Below are positions 1 to 7,800 of a stretch of 14,139 nt of DNA, piece by piece (position 1 is the first letter of the stretch; each line of letters begins with the position of its first letter). The DNA lies in assembly GCA_024230695.1 (NCBI GenBank), contig JAAERC010000986.1, forward strand, positions 1 to 14,139. Reading direction: 5' to 3'. Under the pieces are notes generated by a model, which was given only the letters and a program-made list of their open reading frames with translations, searched no databases and was not told the origin of the DNA. A program made the translations under genes and the position numbers. The DNA comes from Candidatus Zixiibacteriota bacterium (lineage in GTDB: Bacteria; Zixibacteria; MSB-5A5; GN15; PGXB01).

Positions 1-1
1 A

Positions 2-2080
2 TACAAAAAAACCGGCAGTTTTTATGCCTCAAGAATACAGATTGTCCCGCCCGATAATTCCAAAGACAAAGAGACCGAAGCACTCTCTCGTATGGTGCAG
101 GAATTGTTTACGCAATATGTAAAACTGAATCGTAGAATTCCCGAGGAAGTTCTTTTGTCGATGCCCGCGATTGAGGGATACCAGCGTCAGGCCGATACAA
201 TTGGGGCCCATATCCTGATGAAGATGGAAGCCAAGCAGGATATTTTAGAATTGGACTCTGTCAAAGAACAGCTGGCCAAATTATCTGAGATCCTTCGTTC
301 TGAGATCGAGATATTAAATCTTGAGCAAAAAATTGATGGTACAATTCGGGAATCATTATCTAAAGATCAAAAAGAATTTTATCTCAAGCAACAGCTCAAG
401 GCAATCAGGGAAGAGCTGGGGCAGGTAGATGAAACGACCAACGAGGTCAATGATCTTCGCGAAAAACTGGCCAAAATTGATGCTCCTGATGATGTCAAAG
501 AGAAAACAGAAGATGAAATTAAAAAACTCTCTAAGATGCATCCATATTCAGCCGAATCAGCCGTGGTCAGGAGTTATATAGATTGGATTTTGGCTCTGCC
601 ATGGAATATCGTAACCAAAGATCGAACGAATTTTGCCGCGGTCAAATCAATTCTCGATGGCGACCATTATGGCCTTGAAAAACCGAAAAAGAGAATTTTG
701 GAACATCTTGCCGTTTTAAAGGTGGCTGGCAAAGTCAGAGGTCCGATTTTATGTTTGGTTGGTCCTCCCGGAGTAGGTAAAACGTCGGTTGGCCGCTCAA
801 TTGCCAGAGCACTTGATCGCGAGTTTGTTAGAATGTCACTGGGCGGTATTCATGATGAAGCCGAGATCAGAGGTCATCGCCGAACGTATATAGGGTCTTT
901 ACCGGGACGTATTATTCAGCTTCTAAAAAAAGCCGGTTCATCAAATCCATTATTTTTGCTCGATGAAGTAGATAAAATCGGAGCTGATTTCCGTGGTGAT
1001 CCAGCTTCGGCGTTGCTCGAAGTTCTCGACCCCGAACAGAATTTTGCTTTTTCTGATAACTATCTTGAAGTCGACTTTGATCTTTCGGGCGTTCTTTTTA
1101 TCACAACGGCAAATTCAATGGATACAATTCCACCGGCCCTGCGAGACAGGATGGAGATTATCCGCCTGCCTGGGTATCTCGAATATGAAAAAGTGCAGAT
1201 CTTCCGAAAATTCCTTTTACCAAAAGTAAAAAAGGAACTGGGATTAAACAATATAACTCCTGAATTTACCGACGATGCTTTGGGTGATATTATCAGGTAC
1301 TACACCAGAGAATCTGGCGTGCGAGAACTTGAACGGCAGTTAAATTCGGTGATGCGCAAAATTGCACAGAAACTTGCCGAGGGAAGTCGCAAGAAAAAAT
1401 ATAAAATAACCGCAAGATCGGTTTCATCATATTTAGGCGTCCCGAGGTTTATTTCTACCGATATTAAAACCAAACCATGCCCCGGATATGCTGTTGGCCT
1501 TGCCTGGACTGAAGCCGGGGGAGAAGTTCTTCCGATTGAAGTCAGCACTATGAAGGGTCAGGCAAAATTGACCTTGACCGGTAAACTGGGCGAGGTGATG
1601 CAGGAATCTGCATTTGCGGGGTTATCATATATCCGTAGTAACGCCAAAAAATTCGGATTAGAACCTGACTTTTTTGATGGAATCGAAATCCATGTTCATG
1701 TCCCCGAAGGTGCTGTCCCCAAGGATGGTCCCTCGGCTGGTATTACTATTCTTCTGGCAATTCTTTCCATTGTTTCTGGCAAAACAATAAGATCAAATCT
1801 CGCTATGACCGGTGAGATTACATTAACCGGTGATATCCTCGCGATTGGCGGACTTAACGAGAAACTTCTTGCCGCGAAAAGAATTGGAATTACTGATGTT
1901 GCTATTCCAGTGGCAAATAAAAAGGATGTCCCTGAACTTCCCAAGCAGCTGCTTAAGGGAATGAATTTGATATTTATGAAAAAAGTTGATGATGCTATAA
2001 AGGTCGCATTTGAAGACAAATTTACGAAAAAAACTGGAAACAAAAAGATAATAAAGAAGAAAAGACAAATAAAAAAATAA
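2..2080 (+). CDS. lon: ATP-dependent protease Lon, 5'-truncated by window edge
   Basis: This is the ATP-driven cytoplasmic serine protease that degrades misfolded and regulatory proteins as a hexamer. The reading frame is open to the first bases of the window, so the ATG at 92 is internal. The visible 692 residues lack roughly the first 100 of a typical 780-820-residue Lon. In order they show the end of the N-terminal substrate-binding domain, a long coiled-coil region, and the AAA+ module with Walker A GPPGVGKT (visible residue ~254) and Walker B LFLLDEVDK. The S16 protease domain follows, with the catalytic Ser in PKDGPSAG (codon 1733-1735) and the catalytic Lys in NEKLLAAK (codon 1862-1864), 43 residues apart as in E. 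coli Lon. The C-terminus ends in a Lys-rich tail. The 65-bp AT-rich gap to engB shows no terminator hairpin. Identification is certain; the true start lies outside the window. Confidence 0.97.
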   Translation, partial: YKKTGSFYASRIQIVPPDNSKDKETEALSRMVQELFTQYVKLNRRIPEEVLLSMPAIEGYQRQADTIGAHILMKMEAKQDILELDSVKEQLAKLSEILRSEIEILNLEQKIDGTIRESLSKDQKEFYLKQQLKAIREELGQVDETTNEVNDLREKLAKIDAPDDVKEKTEDEIKKLSKMHPYSAESAVVRSYIDWILALPWNIVTKDRTNFAAVKSILDGDHYGLEKPKKRILEHLAVLKVAGKVRGPILCLVGPPGVGKTSVGRSIARALDREFVRMSLGGIHDEAEIRGHRRTYIGSLPGRIIQLLKKAGSSNPLFLLDEVDKIGADFRGDPASALLEVLDPEQNFAFSDNYLEVDFDLSGVLFITTANSMDTIPPALRDRMEIIRLPGYLEYEKVQIFRKFLLPKVKKELGLNNITPEFTDDALGDIIRYYTRESGVRELERQLNSVMRKIAQKLAEGSRKKKYKITARSVSSYLGVPRFISTDIKTKPCPGYAVGLAWTEAGGEVLPIEVSTMKGQAKLTLTGKLGEVMQESAFAGLSYIRSNAKKFGLEPDFFDGIEIHVHVPEGAVPKDGPSAGITILLAILSIVSGKTIRSNLAMTGEITLTGDILAIGGLNEKLLAAKRIGITDVAIPVANKKDVPELPKQLLKGMNLIFMKKVDDAIKVAFEDKFTKKTGNKKIIKKKRQIKK

Positions 2081-2145
2081 ATCTGTTAATTGAATATTAG
2101 AACAATTATATATAAATAAGTTAAACAAATTACCTATTTGAACAA

Positions 2146-2727
2146 ATGACAGTTAACGCAGTTTTTTTTTGCTCCTACAAAGACGTTGGGAAAATTCCAT
2201 CCGATGACCGGGCTCAAATTGCTTTTGCCGGTCGCTCCAATGTTGGCAAATCAACTCTTCTAAATCGTCTCGTTAATCAGAAAAAACTGGCCAAGACCTC
2301 CAAAACACCCGGACGAACCAGGCTACTTAATTTTTTCCTGATTCAAGACACCTATTATTTTGTCGATCTTCCAGGCTACGGTTTTGCCAAAGCATCAAAA
2401 AAAGACAAAAACGAATGGGGCCGGATGGTAGAGTCATATTTTCAGGAACGAAAAAATTTAAAAGGCCTGATATTATTGCTTGATTGTCGCCGGGAACCTA
2501 ATAATGATGATCTAATGCTTCTCAACTGGCTTCAATCTGAAGATATAGCATTCACAATTGCACTAACAAAGGCAGATAAACTGGGTAAAAACAAGTTATA
2601 TAGCAAAGTAAGAGAGATCAAAAAAGATTTTGGGATTGAGCCGATTCCTTTTTCATCGTTATCCGGGATCGGGAGAAAAGAATTATGGAAATGGATAAAC
2701 GATACGGTCGATTCAAATGAAAATTAA
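2146..2727 (+). CDS. engB: Ribosome biogenesis GTP-binding protein EngB (YsxC/YihA)
   Basis: This is a TRAFAC-class GTPase needed for late assembly of the large ribosomal subunit. All G motifs are present in the 193 residues: G1 GRSNVGKS (29-36), the G2 region TPGRT (54-58), G3 DLPG within DLPGYGFA (74-77), G4 TKAD (141-144) and G5 SSLSG (170-174). The length is normal for the family (about 190-210). The chosen ATG has no convincing Shine-Dalgarno upstream, only AT-rich sequence. No better start exists between it and the G1 motif, and the N-terminal length fits the family. The gene is followed after 19 bp by purA, suggesting co-transcription. Lon and EngB genes are neighbours in many bacteria, so the order is unremarkable. 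Confidence 0.97.
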   Translation: MTVNAVFFCSYKDVGKIPSDDRAQIAFAGRSNVGKSTLLNRLVNQKKLAKTSKTPGRTRLLNFFLIQDTYYFVDLPGYGFAKASKKDKNEWGRMVESYFQERKNLKGLILLLDCRREPNNDDLMLLNWLQSEDIAFTIALTKADKLGKNKLYSKVREIKKDFGIEPIPFSSLSGIGRKELWKWINDTVDSNEN

Positions 2728-2746
2728 TTATTTGGGAGATATATAA

Positions 2747-4021
2747 ATGAGTAAGAATAAAATTGTGGTCGGATGCCAATGGGGCGATGAAGGCAAGGGC
2801 AAGGTTGTTGACATGTTGGCCGAAAAGGCCGATGTTATCGCTCGTTTTCAGGGTGGTGCCAACGCCGGACACACAATTATAACCAAAGATAAAAAGCTGA
2901 TACTTCATCTGATACCATCCGGCGTGACCTACGAAGACAAAATTTGTTATATCGGCAATGGAGTGGTGCTTGATCTGTTCGGATTTATGGAGGAATTGGA
3001 AGCACTTAAATCCGAGGGGATCAGTATTAAAAACCGTTTGTTTATCTCATCGGCGGCCAATCTGGTGATGCCATATCATAAGCTGATCGACGGTATCGAG
3101 GAAAAAAAGCGGGGCGGTGACGGTCTCGGGACGACTCTGCGGGGTATTGGACCAGCCTATCGGGACAAAATCAGCCGTTGTGGAGTTCGATTAGCCGATT
3201 TGTACGCTCCTGAAAGATTGAAGAAAAAACTGGAATATCAGGAAAAAATTAAGGCCGAATATTTTACCGGGTCTGACGATGAACGAGCAGATCTTGAAAA
3301 AATCTATAATGATATGATTAAACTCGCTCCGATTTTTGAGCCATTTATAACCAATGTATCCATTGATCTTGAGAATCATTATAACGCCAAAAAAACAATT
3401 CTATATGAGGGTGCTCAGGGCGCCATGCTTGATATTGATCTGGGAACATATCCATTTGCCACCTCATCGAATACAACCGTTGGCGGAGCATTAACCGGAC
3501 TTGGTATTGGCCCGAAAATGATCGATGAAGTTGTTGGTATTGTTAAGGCATACACTACCAGAGTCGGTGGCGGACCATTCCCGACCGAACTGGTTGATGA
3601 AGACGGAACCCGTCTTCGTGACGCGGGTAGCGAATATGGTGCAACTACCGGACGACCGCGGCGTTGTGGATGGCTCGATTTCGTTTCCCTGAAACATGCC
3701 TGCCGGATAAATGGAGTGGATAAGATAGCGATAACCAAACTCGATGTCCTTGATGGTTTTAAAAAAATTAAAGTCTGTACTGGATATAAACTAAATGGTG
3801 ATATTTTGACTGAGGTCCCACTTGATCTTTCTGACCTCTGGGATATCAAACCGGTTTATGAAGAAATTGATGGTTGGGATAAACCAACAGCCGGACTCAC
3901 AAAATTTGATGATCTGCCTGAAAAGGCCCAAAAATATGTGAAGTATATGGCTGATAGTCTTGGTGTTGGGATTGAGTTAATTTCCACTGGTCCCAAAAGA
4001 GATGATACCATAGTTTTATAG
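2747..4021 (+). CDS. purA: Adenylosuccinate synthetase
   Basis: The enzyme joins IMP and aspartate using GTP to give adenylosuccinate, the first committed step from IMP to AMP, in the cytoplasm. The 424-residue protein is close to the usual ~430. Visible signatures are WGDEGKGK at residues 12-19 with the catalytic Asp14, GGANAGHT with the catalytic His42, the GTTLRGIGPAYRDK loop, EGAQGAMLD, TGRPRRCGWLD, the guanine-recognition TKLDVLDG, and the C-terminal STGPKRDDTI. A good ribosome binding site, GGGAG at 2734-2738, sits 8 nt before the ATG. It lies 19 bp downstream of engB on the same strand, probably in one transcript. No strong terminator follows immediately; a weak hairpin lies at 4064-4081 and a strong terminator only at 4431-4476. 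Confidence 0.98.
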   Translation: MSKNKIVVGCQWGDEGKGKVVDMLAEKADVIARFQGGANAGHTIITKDKKLILHLIPSGVTYEDKICYIGNGVVLDLFGFMEELEALKSEGISIKNRLFISSAANLVMPYHKLIDGIEEKKRGGDGLGTTLRGIGPAYRDKISRCGVRLADLYAPERLKKKLEYQEKIKAEYFTGSDDERADLEKIYNDMIKLAPIFEPFITNVSIDLENHYNAKKTILYEGAQGAMLDIDLGTYPFATSSNTTVGGALTGLGIGPKMIDEVVGIVKAYTTRVGGGPFPTELVDEDGTRLRDAGSEYGATTGRPRRCGWLDFVSLKHACRINGVDKIAITKLDVLDGFKKIKVCTGYKLNGDILTEVPLDLSDLWDIKPVYEEIDGWDKPTAGLTKFDDLPEKAQKYVKYMADSLGVGIELISTGPKRDDTIVL

Positions 4022-4063
4022 TTGGATAGATTTTTCCGTGGTTGGTGTATGTCCTTGTGCGCG

Positions 4064-4081
4064 GCAGATGTTCACATCTGC
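4064..4081 (+). other. Small hairpin 43 bp after purA
   Basis: The arms GCAGATG and CATCTGC form a 7-bp stem with a TTCA loop. A short TTTT run begins about 9 nt after the stem, which is farther than in a standard intrinsic terminator. It may be a weak terminator for purA, a transcript-end stabiliser, or part of a dispersed intergenic repeat; the sequence alone does not decide. Confidence 0.45.
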
Positions 4082-4186
4082 TCCGGCGTTTTAATTACCC
4101 ACATCGTAGTTCTATACGATTACTATATATTTCTTCGTATTAATAATTATGTTGATTTAAATGAGTTTAGCAGGATTTCCAAATAC

Positions 4187-4210
4187 AAATTCGTATGATC
4201 ATACGAATTT
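4187..4210. repeat. Perfect 24-bp palindrome (arms AAATTCGTAT around GATC)
   Basis: Both arms match without a mismatch: AAATTCGTAT, GATC, then ATACGAATTT. An outer arm pair GATTTC (4174-4179) and GAAATC (4213-4218) extends the dyad to 4174-4218 with a small asymmetric internal loop. No T-run follows closely on either strand, so it is not a normal intrinsic terminator. It could be an operator for a dimeric regulator, a protein-binding site, or an RNA hairpin in the purA 3' region. Function is unknown. Confidence 0.85.
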
Positions 4211-4430
4211 CAGAAATCATGTTTTTGGCGTTTAATTATATTTTGGCTTTTAAGTATATGTAAAATAAGCAGATAGGATATTTTGTCCCTGCTCGAGTTA
4301 AGTCGGGCACTGCTCTTGCTACATATTGATGTATGGTTGACGGTATGTAAAATATAAATAAGCAAAATTCCTTTGTTGTTCGGCGTTCTTAGTGTTGCCT
4401 TCCAAGGCAATACGTTCTTTTCTCGAGGCA

Positions 4431-4476
4431 AGGGGAGCCCGTAGTCGTGAGGGGAGGCGGGCTCCCCTATTTTTTT
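4431..4476 (+). terminator. Strong Rho-independent terminator, 410 bp past purA
   Basis: A perfect 10-bp GC-rich stem (AGGGGAGCCC at 4431-4440, GGGCTCCCCT at 4459-4468) with an 18-nt loop is followed by A and then seven T residues (4470-4476). The T-run is only on the plus strand, so it terminates rightward transcription. The loop contains a second copy of AGGGGAG (4450-4456) that can alternatively pair with CTCCCCT (4462-4468) through a 5-nt loop, so two mutually exclusive hairpins end at nearly the same base. It either ends a long purA 3' untranslated region or an unannotated small RNA in 4022-4430. Confidence 0.85.
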
Positions 4477-4692
4477 GTGCTCCCGGTAATTGTCTGTTAC
4501 TGATTCCCAATTGTTTTTTATCTTTCCAAATGCCTTAAACGTTTTTCCTAACCGGTTGATAGTTGATTATCATATTTTACTTAAATGTCTACTTATTTGT
4601 TATAATCCGTCGAAAAAAATATTGTATTGATAAGGAATTTGTCCAAGCTCATTTGAATGGAGAATTCTATATACGGCTCGAATTTAATTATA

Positions 4693-4720
4693 TTGACAAA
4701 CAAGTAATTTCGCCTATCTT
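4693..4720 (+). promoter_or_regulatory. Candidate sigma-70-like promoter for the large secreted protein
   Basis: TTGACA at 4693-4698 is a perfect consensus -35 hexamer. With a 16-bp spacer it is followed by TATCTT (4715-4720), matching four of six -10 positions. This would give a leader of roughly 100 nt before the ATG at 4834. It lies downstream of the strong terminator, so the large gene is probably transcribed independently of purA. The promoter consensus of this lineage is unknown to me, hence low confidence. Confidence 0.3.
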
Positions 4721-4833
4721 TTTAATGAGTCTGGCATCGCGTCGTATTTCGAATAAAAGAGTATAAGGCATCAAAAAAATAGAATATTTTTTAAGAGTAT
4801 CTAAAAATCGGGGCAAATCTGTGGGGGTAAACT

Positions 4834-7800
4834 ATGAAACGATTACTAATAACATTAGTAAGTATTTTCATATTTTTTAGTGCGCCTGAGTTATTTTCGA
4901 GTGATTGTGGTGACATCAATAGAGACGGAAGCATTGATGTTAGTGATATAGTATTCTTGATAAATTACAAATATAGAGGTGGTCCGGCTCCTGATCTAAC
5001 AGAAGCGGCTGATGTTAATAGCGACGGCCACATCGACATTCTGGATATAATCGATATTATTGAATATAAATATAAAGATGGCCCTGAACCGATTTGTGGC
5101 AAAGTGATGGACATAGATGGCAATGTTTATAAAACAATATTTATCGGAAACCAGATGTGGATGGCTGAGAATCTGAAGGTGACCCATTACCGCAATGGCG
5201 ATCTCATACCCGAAGTAATATACAGTGGTGAATGGTGGGCACTCTTAACCGGGGCTTATTGTACATGGAATAATGTTTATCATTGGAGCAACATTTATGG
5301 CCGATTTTATAATTGGTATACTGTAAATGATAGCCGAAATTTAGCGCCGGAAGGCTGGCATTTACCGACCGATGAAGAGTGGCAGGAGTTAATAGATTAT
5401 CTTGGCGGTGATGCTGTTGCCGGCGGGAAAATGAAAGAAACCGAAGACTGGTGGTACAATCTCACCAATGCGACCAATGAAAGCGGCTTTTCTGCAAGAG
5501 GGGGTGGTTGCCGCAGTTGCGCTCAGTATGGCGACTTCAAATACTATCGGGTCGATGCCTTTTTCTGGTCTCTTAACGAGGACGGAAATGATCGTGCCTG
5601 GAGTCGCGTCTTGTATGGCAGTATGACCGATGTCCACCGCATCGCCTACAAGAAATTTTGCGGCCTTTCGATTCGGTGCGTTAAGGATGCTTCTGATGTA
5701 AGACCGCCTATATTAACCACTACTGGTGTCAGCGATATAACAGAAACAACGGTAAAATGCGGGGGTACAATTACCTCTAATGGCGGACCATCGGTAACGG
5801 CCCGCGGCGTATGCTGGAGTACAGATCCGATATTTTCGGTGGACGATAATAAAACCATTGATGGAGCGGGCGTCGGTAATTTCATCAGTTCCGTCACAGA
5901 TTTAACCGCTAACACGAAATATTATATGAAGGCCTACGCGACCAATTTTATGGGAACCAGCTATGGTGAAACTATAATATTTAACACCACTAAGACCCTG
6001 CCGATATTGACCACGGCCGTTGTTGCTTACATAGAGCTGACCACGGCAAAAAGCGGCGGATATATTACATCAGACGGTGGCGAACAGGTGACCGCTCGCG
6101 GAATATGCTGGGGCACAAGCCCATTACCAACTATAGCCGATGATAAGGTCGTCAGCGGCTCAGGGATAGGCGTTTTTTCAAGTTTAATGACCGATTTAAC
6201 ACCCGACACAAGTTATTATGTAAGAGCTTACGCCACCAGTAGCATCGGCACCGCTTATGGCAATCAATATAAATTTTCATCAAACACGCTTTTCGATATT
6301 GAGGGTAATTCTTACCAGACCGTTAGGATTGGGACGCAGGTTTGGATGGCCGAGAATCTTAAGACTACATATTATAGCAATGGCGAACCTATTCTTGGCA
6401 TAGGAAATCGCTATGACTGGGAAATGATGCAATACCAGCCCAAAGCAGCGTACTGCAACTATGATAACAATGCAAATAATGTTGCTACTTATGGCCGGTT
6501 ATATACCAGGCGTGCGGCACATAGCGTCAAGAAAATAGCCCCCAAGGGCTGGCATCTGCCGTCAGAATATGAGTGGAGACAATTGGAAAAGTATCTTGGT
6601 GTGAGCCAGGATGTATTAGATAGTCTCTCGATATTTTTTTGTGGGGAGCTTGGTACTGATGAAGGCGGGAAATTAAAAGAAATCGGGACCGATCATTGGA
6701 CCACACCTAATGCCGGCGCCACTGACGAAATCGGCTTTTCTGCACGACCAGGAGGTTACCGCGATTGGTACGGAGATTTCCTCGATATGGGAGATTACGC
6801 CTACTTCTGGAATAGTACTGTTATTGATTTCATGTGGGGAGGGAGCCGAAAGTTGTCATACGGAAATGCAAGAATTTACCACTGCGAAGCTTATGAAAGT
6901 AAAGGTTTGTCAATTCGATGTGTAAAAGATTTTGACCCACCGGTATTAATTACCAACCCTGTTAGTGCCATAACGACAACGACTGCTGAATGTGGAGGAA
7001 ATATTTCAGACGATGATGGCGGGGATGTGTACGCTCGCGGAGTATGCTGGAGTACAGATCCGACACCGACGGTGGCTAATAAAAAAACGGCCGACGGCAT
7101 GGGGATCGGTAGTTTTAGCAGTTCCATCACTGGCTTGACTGCTGGCATCAATTATTATGTAAGGGCCTATGCTACCAATAGTATGGGTACCAGCTATGGT
7201 GCGATTTTATCATTTAAGACACTTCCAATATTGCCGGCACTAACAACAGCATCGGCCACAGTTCTATCGGAAAATACTGCAGAATGCGGCGGAACCATTA
7301 CCGCTGATGGCGGAGCGGTCATAACCGCTCGCGGGGTATGCTGGAGCATAGCTCCAATGCCGACTGTGGATGATAATAAATCAACCGATGGCACGGGAGT
7401 TGGTAGTTTTACAAGTTCCATATCCGGCTTGATAAAAAGTACTACTTATCATGTAAGGGCTTATGCTACTAATAGTGTCGGCACCGCCTATGGCGAGGAA
7501 GTGTCATTTTTGACATTTCCAATACAGCCGATCATATCCACCGCCCCAGTTGTTATCATAACTGAAACCATGGCTAAAAGCGGTGGAAATATTATATTTG
7601 ATGGTGGAGCAACCATAACCGATCGCGGCGTATGCTGGAGCATAAATCCAACTCCAACTGTGGCTGATAACAAAACCTCCGATGGCGTAGGGTCGGGCAG
7701 TTTTACTAGCTCTATTACTGGTTTGACAGCTGGCACCTTCTATTATATTAGAGCGTATGCTATCAATAATATCGGCCTAACATACGGCAATCAATATTTA

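Larger units (their letters stand above)
4022..4833. other. 812-bp gene-free region with palindrome, orphan terminator and possible promoter
   Basis: No credible coding region is visible on either strand. Short open frames here lack recognisable protein character and ribosome binding sites. The region holds a 7-bp-stem hairpin (4064-4081), a perfect 24-bp palindrome (4187-4210) inside a larger dyad, a small hairpin with arms TTGCCT/AGGCAA (4395-4410) flanked by a direct repeat CGTTCTT (4384-4390 and 4413-4419), a strong intrinsic terminator (4431-4476) and a possible promoter (4693-4720) for the large downstream gene. An 11-bp AT-rich direct repeat, TATGTAAAATA, occurs at 4257-4267 and 4344-4354 and may be chance. 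No tRNA-like cloverleaf was seen. Confidence 0.7.

Noticed and set aside
4210..4510. Two overlapping minus-strand frames of 73 and 63 codons in the purA downstream region.
   Set aside because: They run through the terminator hairpin and palindrome edge, show no recognisable protein character and have no ribosome binding site.
4563..4766. A 67-codon plus-strand frame upstream of the large gene.
   Set aside because: It starts with TTG, has no ribosome binding site, is of low complexity at its N-terminus and covers the candidate promoter of the large gene.
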